From: Novosphingobium resinovorum
GTDB taxonomy: Bacteria > Pseudomonadota > Alphaproteobacteria > Sphingomonadales > Sphingomonadaceae
NCBI RefSeq assembly: GCF_001742225.1
Contig: NZ_CP017076.1
Location: 1,401,001 to 1,465,000 of the forward strand
DNA length: 64,000 nucleotides
Direction of reading: 5' to 3'
The notes under the pieces are model-generated. The model saw only the letters and a list, made by a program, of their open reading frames with translations, ran no database searches and was not told the DNA's origin. Below, in pieces: positions 35,425 through 44,144 of this stretch. Positions within the stretch are counted from its first letter, which is position 1. Each line of letters opens with the position of its first letter. A program made the translations under genes and the position numbers.

Positions 35425-37551
35425 ATGGAAACAATCACTGCCCCCGCCGCCCCGTTGAAATCCGCCCCCGCGCTCACTTTCGCCGTGCCGACCAGCCGGT
35501 GGGACGACTCGGTCGCGGCGTCTCTTTCTCCTGCCCAACTGCTGCTCTACCGCTCCAACCTGCTGGGTTCCGACCTGACTGTCACCAACTTCGGCGGCGG
35601 CAACACCTCCGCCAAGCTGGAAGAGGTCGATCCGCTGACCGGAGAGACGGTGGAAGTCCTGTGGGTGAAGGGCTCGGGCGGCGACATCGGCTCGATGAAG
35701 CTCGATGGATTCGCGACGCTCTATCAGGACAAGCTGCTTGGCCTCGAACAGCACTACGGCGGCCCGGACGACGACGACAAGATGGTCGGCTACCTGCCGC
35801 ACTGCACTTTCAACCTGAACGGCCGCGCGGCGTCGATCGACACGCCGCTCCATTCGCTGCTGCCTTTCGCGCATGTCGATCACGTCCACCCGGACGCGAT
35901 CATCGCGCTTGCCGCCAGCTCCGGCGGGGAGGCGGCGACGCAGGCGATCTGGGGCGGCCGGATCGGCTGGCTGGCGTGGAAGCGCCCCGGCTATACGCTG
36001 GGCGTGCAACTGCGTGACTTCGTGGCGGCCAACCCCGGCGTCGAAGGCGTAATGCTCGCGGGCCACGGCATCATCTGCTGGGCGGACAGCGCGAAGGCCT
36101 GCTACGAACACACCGTCGAACTGATCGCCGACGCTGCCGCCTACCTCAATGCGGGCCTTGCCGGGAAGCCCGCGTTCGGCGGCGCGGCTTATGAAACCGC
36201 CGGGGACCGCGCGGCAATCGCGGCCGATCTCATGCCCCGCCTGCGCGGCCTGATGACCGGAGCGCGGCGCAAGGTCGGCCACTATTCCGACGATGCCGAA
36301 GCGCTCGAGTTCGTGAATTCGGCGGACTTCCAGCGCCTCGCCGACCTTGGCACCTCGTGCCCCGATCACTTCCTGCGTACCAAGATCGCGCCATTGACGC
36401 TCGACCCGGCGCGGTTGCACGATGACGCCTACCTGGCGCAGAAGATCGCCGATTACCGCGACCTCTATGCTGCCTATTACGAGCGCTGCAAGCGTCCGAA
36501 CTCGCCCGCGATGCGCGATGCCAATCCGGTCGTGGTGCTGGTGCCGGGCATCGGGCGCATCACGTTCGCCACCGACAAGACCACCGCGCGCCTCGCCGGC
36601 GAGTTCTACGGCAACGCCATCAATGTCATGCGCGGGGCCGAGGCGATCGGCGACTATATCGCGCTCGATGAACAGGAAGCCTTCGACATCGAGTACTGGC
36701 TGCTCGAGGAAGCCAAGCTGCAGCGCATGCCCGCGCCCAAGCCCTTGGTCGGCCGCGTCGCGCTGGTGACCGGCGGGGCGGGCGGCATCGGCGCGGCGAG
36801 CGCGGCGCGGCTGATGGCCGAGGGCGCCTGCGTGGTTCTCGCCGACCGCGACGGCGCCGTCGTCGAGGACGTGCGCGCCGGTTTCGCCAGGCAGTTCGGC
36901 AAGGACGTGGTGCGTTCGGTGGTGTGCGACGTGACGGATGAGGCGCAAGTCGCCGAGGCCTTCGCCGTCGCCGCGCGCGAGTTCGGCGGCCTCGACATCC
37001 TCGTCGCCAATGCCGGCATCGCCTCCTCGGCGCCGATCGAGGAGACCACCATCGCGCTATGGAACCGCAACTACGACGTTCTGGCGCAGGGCTATTTCCT
37101 GACCAGCCGGGCCGCGTGGCCGCTATTGAAGGCGATGAAGGAACAGGGCGGCACCAGCGTCGTGTTCATCGGCTCGAAGAACGGCGTCGCCGCCGCCACC
37201 AATGCCAGCGCCTATGCCTCGGCCAAGGCGGCGGCCAACCACCTTGCGCGCTGTCTGGCGCTGGAGGGGGCGCCGCATGGCATCCGCGTCAACGTCGTCA
37301 ACCCCGATGCCGTCATCAAGGGCAGCCGTATCTGGGACGGCGACTGGCGCAAGGAGCGCGCGGGCGCCCATGGTATCGACACCGGCAAGGAACTGGAGGA
37401 ACATTACCGCCAGCGCTCCATGCTCAAGCGCGACGTGCTGCCCGGCGACATTGCCGAGGCGGTGTACTTCCTGGCGGGCGACCAGTCCGCCAAGTCCACC
37501 GGCAACATGATCAACGTCGATGCGGGCAACGCCCAGGCGTTCACGCGCTGA
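35425..37551 (+). CDS. rhaD: Bifunctional rhamnulose-1-phosphate aldolase / short-chain dehydrogenase
   Basis: A 708-residue fusion. Residues 1-440 are a class II aldolase/adducin-type domain: 'YRSNLLGSDLTVTNFGGGNT', 'LWVKGSGGDIGSMKLDGFAT', the metal site 'LPFAHVDHVHPDAIIAL' and 'EGVMLAGHGIICWAD'. Residues 445-708 are an SDR dehydrogenase: 'GRVALVTGGAGGIGAASAAR' (Rossmann TGxxxGxG), 'LDILVANAGIA', 'ASAYASAKAAANHLARCLAL' (YxxxK) and 'VDAGNAQAFTR'. The family splits L-rhamnulose-1-phosphate to DHAP and L-lactaldehyde and oxidises the latter to L-lactate. ATG 35425 is used because an AGAGGG site and the family N-terminus fit; an upstream frame extension does not. It heads the rhaD-rhaI operon. 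Confidence 0.93.
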   Translation: METITAPAAPLKSAPALTFAVPTSRWDDSVAASLSPAQLLLYRSNLLGSDLTVTNFGGGNTSAKLEEVDPLTGETVEVLWVKGSGGDIGSMKLDGFATLYQDKLLGLEQHYGGPDDDDKMVGYLPHCTFNLNGRAASIDTPLHSLLPFAHVDHVHPDAIIALAASSGGEAATQAIWGGRIGWLAWKRPGYTLGVQLRDFVAANPGVEGVMLAGHGIICWADSAKACYEHTVELIADAAAYLNAGLAGKPAFGGAAYETAGDRAAIAADLMPRLRGLMTGARRKVGHYSDDAEALEFVNSADFQRLADLGTSCPDHFLRTKIAPLTLDPARLHDDAYLAQKIADYRDLYAAYYERCKRPNSPAMRDANPVVVLVPGIGRITFATDKTTARLAGEFYGNAINVMRGAEAIGDYIALDEQEAFDIEYWLLEEAKLQRMPAPKPLVGRVALVTGGAGGIGAASAARLMAEGACVVLADRDGAVVEDVRAGFARQFGKDVVRSVVCDVTDEAQVAEAFAVAAREFGGLDILVANAGIASSAPIEETTIALWNRNYDVLAQGYFLTSRAAWPLLKAMKEQGGTSVVFIGSKNGVAAATNASAYASAKAAANHLARCLALEGAPHGIRVNVVNPDAVIKGSRIWDGDWRKERAGAHGIDTGKELEEHYRQRSMLKRDVLPGDIAEAVYFLAGDQSAKSTGNMINVDAGNAQAFTR

Positions 37552-37577
37552 TCGCGACGGGAAGAGGATAAGAGACA

Positions 37578-38870
37578 ATGACGAACCTGCCGATTTCCGC
37601 CGAACTGATCGCGGAAGCCAATGCCCGGGCCGCCGAGGCGCTGGAAGACGACTACGCCTCGCTGGGCCGCAAGCTGGAGCGTTCCGGCATCGCCATCGAT
37701 GCGATCAGGGACAAGGTTGCGGGCTTTTCCGTGGCGGTGCCGACATGGGGCGCGGGGCGCGGCGGCACCCGTTTCGCCAAGTTCCCCATCCCCGGCGAGC
37801 CCACCAATATCCACGAGAAGCTGGAGGACTGCGCGGTCATCAACCAGCTCTCGCGCCTGACCCCGCGCGTCAGCCCGCATTTCCCGTGGGACAAGGTCAG
37901 CGACTACAAGGGTCTGCGCGAGGAGGCGGCGAGCCTCGGCCTCGGCTTCGATGCGGTGAACTCGAACACCTTTCAGGACCAGAAGGGGCAGGCGCAGACG
38001 TATGCCACCGGCTCGCTCTCCTCGACCATCGAGGCGACGCGGGCTCAGGCCGTGGAGCACAACATCGAGTGCATCGAGATCGGCCGCCAGCTCGGCTCCA
38101 CCGACCTGACGGTCTGGGTGGGCGACGGCACCAACTTCCCCGGCCAGCAGGACCTCGGCCGCAGCCTCGACCGCTATCTCGACGCTGCGAGCGAGGTCTA
38201 CGCCGCGCTGCCGGACGACTGGCGGATGTTGCTGGAGCACAAGATGTTCGAGCCCGCGTTCTATTCCACCGTCATCAGCGACTGGGGTTCCTCGATCCTT
38301 GCCGCGCAGGAGCTTGGCCCCAAGGCCAAGTGCCTCGTCGATCTTGGCCACCATGCGCCCAACGTCAACATCGAGCAGATCGTGGCGCGCCTGCACCGGT
38401 TCGGCAAGCTCGGCGGCTTCCACTTCAACGACAGCAAGTACGGCGACGACGACCTCGATTCCGGCTCGATCAATCCGCACCAGCTGTTCCTGGTGTTCAA
38501 CGAATTGGTCGAGGCCGAACTGGCCCCGCGCGATGGCTTCAATCCCAGCTACATGATCGACCAGTCGCACAACGTCACCGACCCGATCGAATCCATGTTG
38601 TCTTCGGCCGAGGCGATCGGATCGTGCTACGCCAAGGCGCTGCTGGTCGACCGCGAGGCGCTGCATCTGGCGCAGGAAGCGAACGACACGATGATGGCCT
38701 TCCAGGCCCTGCGCCGGGCCTACAACGTTGACGTCTCGCCGATCCTGGCGAAGGCCCGCATCGATGCGGACGGCGCGGCGGACGTGCTGGGCGTCTACCG
38801 CGAAAGCCGCTGGCGCGACCGCAAGGCGCAGGAACGCGCCGCCGTGGGACTTGGCGCCGGCATCGTCTAA
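37578..38870 (+). CDS. rhaI: L-rhamnose isomerase, rhizobial/pseudomonad type
   Basis: A 430-residue isomerase converting L-rhamnose to L-rhamnulose, the first step in the cytoplasm. It belongs to the RhaI type (TIM barrel with divalent metals) and not to E. coli RhaA. Characteristic segments are 'FSVAVPTWGAGRGGTRFAKF', 'NTFQDQKGQAQTYATGSLSS', 'IEIGRQLGSTDLTVWVGDGT' and the metal-site strands 'LLEHKMFEPAFYSTVISDWG', 'KCLVDLGHHAPNVNIEQIVA' and 'GGFHFNDSKYGDDDLDSGSI'. It begins 26 bases after rhaD with a GGGAAGAGG site, so the two are cotranscribed. Confidence 0.95.
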   Translation: MTNLPISAELIAEANARAAEALEDDYASLGRKLERSGIAIDAIRDKVAGFSVAVPTWGAGRGGTRFAKFPIPGEPTNIHEKLEDCAVINQLSRLTPRVSPHFPWDKVSDYKGLREEAASLGLGFDAVNSNTFQDQKGQAQTYATGSLSSTIEATRAQAVEHNIECIEIGRQLGSTDLTVWVGDGTNFPGQQDLGRSLDRYLDAASEVYAALPDDWRMLLEHKMFEPAFYSTVISDWGSSILAAQELGPKAKCLVDLGHHAPNVNIEQIVARLHRFGKLGGFHFNDSKYGDDDLDSGSINPHQLFLVFNELVEAELAPRDGFNPSYMIDQSHNVTDPIESMLSSAEAIGSCYAKALLVDREALHLAQEANDTMMAFQALRRAYNVDVSPILAKARIDADGAADVLGVYRESRWRDRKAQERAAVGLGAGIV

Positions 38871-38892
38871 GGCATCGTCTGATGGACTGGCA

Positions 38893-38926
38893 CTCACCCG
38901 TCGGCGCGGATTGCGTCGGCGGGTGA
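38893..38926 (+). terminator. Stem-loop downstream of rhaI
   Basis: A 12-bp stem, 38895-38906 with 38914-38925 (two G-U pairs, seven-base loop), lies 25 bases after the rhaI stop. It has no T-tract, so it could be a factor-dependent terminator or mRNA-stabilising hairpin. Confidence 0.45.
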
Positions 38927-38968
38927 TCTCCGTCAGGGGTAGGCCCAGGCAGGCGAAGGCATACCGGA

Positions 38969-39889
38969 ATGGTGGAAGCAGGCGAATATCGGCGCAGTTC
39001 GGCGATCGACCCGCGCGCCCTGCTGACGTTCCGCGCGGTCTGCGATACCGGATCGATCAGCGCCGCCGCCCGGGCGCTCAACCTCTCGCAGCCCTCGGTG
39101 TCGAACACGATCTCGCTGCTGGAGCGCAAGCTGGGCGTCGTGCTGTTCGAACGCGGGCGTGGCGGCATCGTGCTGACGGCGGAAGGCGAAGTGCTCCAGC
39201 GCCGGGCCGAGGCCATGGCTACGCTGCTGGGCGATGCCGTGACCGAGATCGAGCACACGCGGCACGGCATCGCCGGACCCTTGCGCATCGGCGGCACGCC
39301 GGGCGCCCTGCTCACTCTCCTGCCCGGCGCGATCATGCGGGTGGAGGAGGCGATCGGCGACTTCGCGCTCAGCGCCATCGAGCGGCCCGACGAGGAACTG
39401 CTGGAGATGGTGCGCAAAGGGGCGATCGAACTGGCCTTCGTGACGACCGGCATCGAAAGCGTTCCGGCGGACATGAAGGAAGTCACGTGCGCCAGCGACC
39501 CATTCGTCCTGATCGTCGGCCCCCGGCACGAGAAGCTGCCGGGCCGCGTGTCGCTGCGCGAGGTCGAGAGCTACCCCTGGGTGCTGCCCGAGGCGCGCGG
39601 GGCGTTCCGGCGGCAGGTCGATGCGCTGTTCATCGCCGCGGGGGTGGCGGTGCCGCGCACGACGATCCGCTGCGACTCCCTCCTCACCACGAGGGCCATC
39701 GTAAGGGAGAGCGACCGGGTGACGGTACTGCCGCGAACCGTGGCGCTCGACGGGGTCACCGACGACAGCATCCGGGCCGTGATGATCGAGGAAGCCGTGC
39801 GTGAACGCAGCGTCGGCGTGCTGTGGCTGGCGGGGCGTCCGCTGTCTCGTCCGGCGCAGGCGATGATGGAGGCGCTGCAAAATCCATAG
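38969..39889 (+). CDS. LysR-family transcriptional regulator
   Basis: A 306-residue LysR-type regulator. The winged helix-turn-helix is at residues 15-75: 'ALLTFRAVCDTGSISAAARA', 'LNLSQPSVSNTISLLERKLG' and 'VVLFERGRGGIVLTAEG'. The periplasmic-binding-protein-like sensor fold follows ('GPLRIGGTPGALLTLLPGAI', 'IELAFVTTGIESVP', 'DPFVLIVGPRHEKLPGRVSL'). Such proteins usually activate nearby catabolic genes in response to a pathway intermediate. It lies immediately upstream of, and in the same direction as, the aromatic-pathway genes, which are its likely targets; a divergent arrangement is more usual. Confidence 0.9.
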   Translation: MVEAGEYRRSSAIDPRALLTFRAVCDTGSISAAARALNLSQPSVSNTISLLERKLGVVLFERGRGGIVLTAEGEVLQRRAEAMATLLGDAVTEIEHTRHGIAGPLRIGGTPGALLTLLPGAIMRVEEAIGDFALSAIERPDEELLEMVRKGAIELAFVTTGIESVPADMKEVTCASDPFVLIVGPRHEKLPGRVSLREVESYPWVLPEARGAFRRQVDALFIAAGVAVPRTTIRCDSLLTTRAIVRESDRVTVLPRTVALDGVTDDSIRAVMIEEAVRERSVGVLWLAGRPLSRPAQAMMEALQNP

Positions 39890-39893
39890 TCTG

Positions 39894-39910
39894 TTGCTAT
39901 GGCATCGCAA
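39894..39910. promoter_or_regulatory. TTGC-N9-GCAA dyad, candidate LysR-type binding site
   Basis: A short perfect dyad TTGC (39894-39897) and GCAA (39907-39910) opens the AT-rich 94-base gap before the amidohydrolase gene. LysR-type proteins bind interrupted dyads with conserved T and A ends, so this is a reasonable site for the adjacent regulator. The short arms mean chance is possible. Confidence 0.35.
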
Positions 39911-39983
39911 AAAATCATTATTTTACTTTGTGGGTCTGCGCAGCTTAACAATCCAGCGATAACGATGATCGCAGGAGAGCAGG

Positions 39984-41243
39984 ATGCGGGCACTGATCCG
40001 CCAGGTTTCCATTTTCGACGGCACCGGCTCGGCGCTCCGGACAGGCTCTGTTCTGGTCGAGGGCGAGCGTATCGCCCGCGTCGCGCCGGGTGAGGACGCA
40101 CTTGCCGATGAGGCCGCCGATCTGGTGATCGACGGGCGCGGGCTGACCCTCATGCCCGGTATGGTCGATGCGCATACGCACCTGACCTGGGCTTCCTCGC
40201 TGGAGAAGGTCTACCACCAGTTCATCCTGCCGCATGACGAGTTGAAGGTCGCAGCCTGGCGCAATGCACGGGTGCTGCTAGACCACGGTTTCACCAGCCT
40301 CTACTCGGCCGGTGCCCTGGGCGACATGATCGAGCCGGATCTCGCCCGCGCCATCGAGGAGGGCGATACGCCCGGGCCGCGCCTCGTCCCCTCGACGCTG
40401 GAGCGCAGCCCCGAAGGCGACGATACCGGTGACGTGTTCAACGGCCGTGGTCCGGATGCGATGCGCCGTTTCGTGGCTTATTGCGCGGACGAGGGAGTCA
40501 AGTCGATCAAGCTCGTGGTCTCGGGCGAAGATGCGCTCAAGCCCGGCAGCGCGATGGACGTGCTCTATACCCGCGAGGAAATGCTGGCGGCGGGGGAGGC
40601 CACCCGCGAGGCCGGGATGTGGATCGCCTGCCATACTTATTCGCCCGAGGCGATCGGCCTCGCGCTCGATGCGGGCGCGCGAATCGTCTACCACTGCTCC
40701 TTCGCCGACGAAGCGACGGTGGAGCGGATGGCGGCGGAGAAGGACAGGTTCTTCTATGCCCCCGGTCCCGGTGTCTCGGTCGCCGCGCTGGAGGCGAACC
40801 CGCCGCCACACGTCGACATGACGCACATGAAGGCGAGCGCAAAGGTTCGCATGGACCTTGAGGCGAAGCTGATCCCGCAACTGAAGGCGCGCGGCGTGCG
40901 CGTGCTGGTCGGCGGCGACTATGGCTTCCCGTTCAACCCGCATGGCCGCAACGCGCGCGACCTGCAGCACTTCGTCGATTACTTCGGCTTCACTCCCGCC
41001 GAGGCGCTGCAGGCGGCGACCCAGCATGGCGGCGAACTTATGGGCATCGAGACCGGCGTGATCCGCGAGGGCTGGCTGGCCGATCTGCTGCTGGTAGACG
41101 GCGACCCGACGCAGGACGTTGCGATCCTGCAGGACAAGGATCGCCTGAAGATGATCATGAAGGGCGGCAAGCTGCACAAGGCTCCAAGTGACATCTTGGC
41201 TGGGGCCGGGGCCGGGGCAGGGGTCGCCGCCGCCGCGAACTGA
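39984..41243 (+). CDS. Amidohydrolase-family metal-dependent hydrolase
   Basis: A 419-residue amidohydrolase (imidazolonepropionase/prolidase-like subgroup). Metal and catalytic motifs: 'LMPGMVDAHTHLTW' (HxH) near residue 60, 'VKSIKLVVSGEDALKPGS' with a probable carbamylated Lys near 180, 'IACHTYSPEAIGLALDAGAR' and 'IVYHCSFADEATVERM' with further His ligands, and 'RVLVGGDYGFPFNPHG' with the catalytic Asp. It ends in an odd Ala/Gly-rich tail. No signal peptide, so it is cytoplasmic. An AGGAGAGCAGG site precedes the ATG. Its place at the head of the aromatic cluster suggests it hydrolyses an amide, lactone or ring-fission product; the substrate is unknown. Confidence 0.82.
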   Translation: MRALIRQVSIFDGTGSALRTGSVLVEGERIARVAPGEDALADEAADLVIDGRGLTLMPGMVDAHTHLTWASSLEKVYHQFILPHDELKVAAWRNARVLLDHGFTSLYSAGALGDMIEPDLARAIEEGDTPGPRLVPSTLERSPEGDDTGDVFNGRGPDAMRRFVAYCADEGVKSIKLVVSGEDALKPGSAMDVLYTREEMLAAGEATREAGMWIACHTYSPEAIGLALDAGARIVYHCSFADEATVERMAAEKDRFFYAPGPGVSVAALEANPPPHVDMTHMKASAKVRMDLEAKLIPQLKARGVRVLVGGDYGFPFNPHGRNARDLQHFVDYFGFTPAEALQAATQHGGELMGIETGVIREGWLADLLLVDGDPTQDVAILQDKDRLKMIMKGGKLHKAPSDILAGAGAGAGVAAAAN

Positions 41244-41264
41244 GTTTTAACAGGGACGAAAATC

Positions 41265-42788
41265 ATGTCGTACGACGTCGTTGTCGTAGGCTGCGGCCCT
41301 GTGGGCGCGTTGGCCGCGAACCTTCTCGGCCTGAAAGGGCTGCAAGTCCTCGTTCTCGAACGGGAACTGGAACACTATCCCCTGCCGCGTGCGGTCCATC
41401 TCGACCATGAGATGATGCGCCTGTTCCAGTCGGCCGGGGTGATCGACCGGGTCGAGGGCGACATGATCGCCACTGACGGGCACCTCCATGTCGGCGCGGA
41501 TCACGGCGTCATCCGCTATATGGGCACGGTGGGCAAGCCGCGCCCGTTCGGCTGGGCGAACGACTACTTCTTCTACCAGCCCGAGTTGGAGGCCCACTTG
41601 CGCGAAGGCTTCGCCGGCATGGCGAACGTCACGCTGAAGCTGGGCGCGACGTTCACCGGTCTGGAGCAGGACGCAGGCGGCGTTACCGTATCCCACGACG
41701 AGGGCGGTGAACGGCAGACCGCCTCGGCCCGCTGGGTGATCGCCTGCGACGGCGCGCGGAGCACCGTGCGCAAGGCGCTGGGCGTGGACCTCGACGATCT
41801 CGATTTCGAGGAGCCCTGGCTGGTCGTCGATGCCGAAGTGCAGGGGCCGGTCAGCTTCCCGCCGATCGCGGGCGTGCCCGAAGGGGCAGACCTGCAGCGG
41901 CTGTCGGTGATGATGTGCGATCCGGTGCGCCCCGCGACCGTGGTGCCCGGCCGCCGCGATCATCGCCGCTGGGAATTCATGCTGCTCCCCGGCGAGGACG
42001 ACAAGGCGATGTCTGCGCCGGACAAGGTCGCCGAACTGGTCGGCGCGTGGATGGCCGACGTACCGCACGAGATCGTGCGCGCCGCGACCTATCGCTTTCA
42101 CGGCCTCGTCGCCCATCGCTGGCAGGTCGGCAATGTCTTCCTCGCGGGGGACGCCGCACATCAGACGCCGCCGTTCTTCGGGCAGGGCATGTGCCATGGC
42201 CTGCGCGACGTCGCCAATCTGGCCTGGAAGATGGACGCGGTGATCAATGCGGGCGCCTCGCCTGCGATTCTCGATACCTACCAGCCCGAGCGCGACCCGC
42301 ACGTGCGCGCGGTGATCGGCGCGGCGGTGGCGGCCGGGCGCTACATCTGCGAACTCGACCCCCACCTTGCCGCCACCCGCGATACCCGTATCCGTGAGGA
42401 AGCACGCGGCAAGCAGGGTGAGACCGCGCATGACCTGATCCCCGCGATCCGCGAAGGGCTGGTGCTTTCCGGCACTTCGGGTGCAGGCGCGCGCTTCGTC
42501 CAGCCGGTACTCGCCGACGGCAGCAAGCTGGACGAGTGCACCGGCGACGGCTGGCGCCTTTTCGTCCGCGACGACACCGTGCCGGGCGAGGCCGGGGGCG
42601 TCACCCGCGTCGTCGCGGCGGCGCTGGCGGACAATGAGGCGATCGCGTCGTGGCTTGACCAGCACGGCGTCGATGCCGTGCTGGTGCGCCCGGACCACTA
42701 CGTCTTCGGAACCGCCGCGGACAGCGCTGAGGACCTGCTGGCCGCCCGCGCGGCCCAGCTTTTCGATCACAAGGAACTGACCGCATGA
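41265..42788 (+). CDS. FAD-dependent aromatic hydroxylase, MhpA-like
   Basis: A 507-residue class A flavoprotein monooxygenase similar to 3-(3-hydroxyphenyl)propionate hydroxylase MhpA and to polyketide/flavonoid hydroxylases. Motifs: the GxGxxG dinucleotide fold 'VVVGCGPVGALAANLLGLKG', the DG motif 'WVIACDGARSTVRKALGV' and the GD motif 'NVFLAGDAAHQTPPFFGQGM' followed by 'GLRDVANLAWKM'. These enzymes add an ortho-hydroxyl to a phenol to create a catechol, using NAD(P)H and O2. The downstream extradiol dioxygenase fits as the next step. Its stop overlaps the start of the GlcG-like gene (ATGA). Confidence 0.9.
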   Translation: MSYDVVVVGCGPVGALAANLLGLKGLQVLVLERELEHYPLPRAVHLDHEMMRLFQSAGVIDRVEGDMIATDGHLHVGADHGVIRYMGTVGKPRPFGWANDYFFYQPELEAHLREGFAGMANVTLKLGATFTGLEQDAGGVTVSHDEGGERQTASARWVIACDGARSTVRKALGVDLDDLDFEEPWLVVDAEVQGPVSFPPIAGVPEGADLQRLSVMMCDPVRPATVVPGRRDHRRWEFMLLPGEDDKAMSAPDKVAELVGAWMADVPHEIVRAATYRFHGLVAHRWQVGNVFLAGDAAHQTPPFFGQGMCHGLRDVANLAWKMDAVINAGASPAILDTYQPERDPHVRAVIGAAVAAGRYICELDPHLAATRDTRIREEARGKQGETAHDLIPAIREGLVLSGTSGAGARFVQPVLADGSKLDECTGDGWRLFVRDDTVPGEAGGVTRVVAAALADNEAIASWLDQHGVDAVLVRPDHYVFGTAADSAEDLLAARAAQLFDHKELTA

Positions 42789-43216
42789 CCCTGACGCTCT
42801 TGCAGGCGCAGACCATCGTGACCGCCACGCTGGCCGAAGCGCGTTCGCAGGGCGCGAAGGCTTTGGCGGTGATCGTGCTCGACGCCGGAGCCCACCCGGT
42901 CGCCTTCGCGCGTGAGGACGGGGCGAGTCTCTACCGCTTCGACATCGCCCGCGCCAAGGCCGAAGGGGCCGTGGGCATGGACGCCGACACCGCCGTCCTC
43001 GCCGAGCGTGCAAAGGGCAATCCGGTGTTCTTCCATAGCGTCAGCGCGGCCGTGGGGGGAGGCATCGCCTTCTCTCCCGGGGGCGTGGTGATCCGTGATG
43101 CGAACGGCGCCCTGATCGGCGCGGTGGGTGTCAGCGGCGATACGGGCGAGTGCGATGCCGACTGTGCGCTCGCAGGGATCAGGGCGGCCGGACTTGTCGA
43201 GGAGACCGAGGCATGA
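42785..43216 (+). CDS. GlcG/HbpS-family heme-binding-like protein
   Basis: A 143-residue GlcG/HbpS-type protein. Conserved parts are 'ALAVIVLDAGAHPVAFARED', 'SLYRFDIARAKAEGAVGM' and 'GGIAFSPGGVVIRD-NGALIGAVGVSG', shown in short form, ending 'CALAGIRAAGL'. HbpS of Streptomyces binds heme and senses redox state, and other members are uncharacterised but recur inside aromatic and glycolate gene clusters. No signal peptide, so it is cytoplasmic. It overlaps both neighbours by ATGA, which ties it to the hydroxylase and dioxygenase step. A role as chaperone, isomerase or protector of the dioxygenase is a guess. Confidence 0.82.
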   Translation: MTLTLLQAQTIVTATLAEARSQGAKALAVIVLDAGAHPVAFAREDGASLYRFDIARAKAEGAVGMDADTAVLAERAKGNPVFFHSVSAAVGGGIAFSPGGVVIRDANGALIGAVGVSGDTGECDADCALAGIRAAGLVEETEA

Positions 43217-44103
43217 AACTGCGAAGCATCGAACTGGCGCTGCCCGATCCGGCCGCTGCTGCCGCCTTCATGACCGATGTGTGGGGCATGGCGCCCGCCG
43301 ACGTGATCGGCACGACCCATTACCTGCGCGGTTCCGGTTCCTACCCCTACCTCGTCGCCTTCGAGCAATCGGCGGACGAGTTCGTCCGCTCCACGACCTT
43401 CCTGTGCTCGGCGGAGGAGCTTGACGGTATCTCGGGCCGCGCCGCCGCCGCAGGCTGGCCGCACCGCGCCACGGTCAGCGAGGACCCCGGCGGCGGGCAC
43501 GGCCTGCTCGTCGAACTGCCCGAAGGCGAACTGCTGCGCTTCCTCGTCGATGCAGGCGAAGTAGAGCCGATCGCGGGCCGCGACCTGCCGGTCAAGCTCA
43601 CCCACGTCGTGTTCAACTCGGCCGATGCCGAGGCGTCCGGGCTGGCGGTGGAGGAAGTGCTGGGCTTTCGCGTTTCCGACCGGACCAAGGGCATGGTCTT
43701 CGTGCGCTGCAACGACAGCCACCACTCGACCGCTTTCGCGCGGGCGGGGATCAGTTCGCTTAATCACATCGCCTTCGAAATGGAGGACCTCGATGCGGTG
43801 ATGCGCGGCATTGGGAGGCTGCGCGACCATGCGCTGGCGCCTGCCTGGGGGCCGGGGCGGCATGGGCCAGGGGCCAACGTCTACGCCTACTACATCGCGC
43901 CGTTCGGGCCGGTGATCGAGTTCTCCACCGCCGTCGAGAAAGTGCCCGACGACTACCGTGTCGGCGCGCCGGAGGACTGGACCTGGCCGGAGAACCGCAT
44001 CGACCAGTGGGGCATCTCGGACAAGGATTTCGCCGGACTGCGCCGCGCCGAGGAACGCTTCCGCTTCCGCCGCGACTGGCAGGACGAAGCGCAAGGACAA
44101 TGA
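43213..44103 (+). CDS. Type I extradiol (VOC) ring-cleavage dioxygenase
   Basis: A 296-residue two-domain vicinal-oxygen-chelate protein. The 2-His-1-Glu iron triad of extradiol dioxygenases is visible in the C-terminal domain: H131 in 'KLTHVVFN', H185 in 'SLNHIAFEMEDLD' and E236 in 'GPVIEFST'. Acid/base residues 'SHHSTAF' near 170 also match the BphC/catechol dioxygenase pattern. The N-terminal domain lacks the metal site, as usual. The start at 43213 overlaps the GlcG stop; the longer frame upstream is shadow. The substrate would be the catechol-type product of the adjacent hydroxylase. Confidence 0.88.
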   Translation: MKLRSIELALPDPAAAAAFMTDVWGMAPADVIGTTHYLRGSGSYPYLVAFEQSADEFVRSTTFLCSAEELDGISGRAAAAGWPHRATVSEDPGGGHGLLVELPEGELLRFLVDAGEVEPIAGRDLPVKLTHVVFNSADAEASGLAVEEVLGFRVSDRTKGMVFVRCNDSHHSTAFARAGISSLNHIAFEMEDLDAVMRGIGRLRDHALAPAWGPGRHGPGANVYAYYIAPFGPVIEFSTAVEKVPDDYRVGAPEDWTWPENRIDQWGISDKDFAGLRRAEERFRFRRDWQDEAQGQ

Positions 44104-44144
44104 ACACCGCTGCCGCAGTTCCGGCAGGTCAGGAGAAAACGGAC

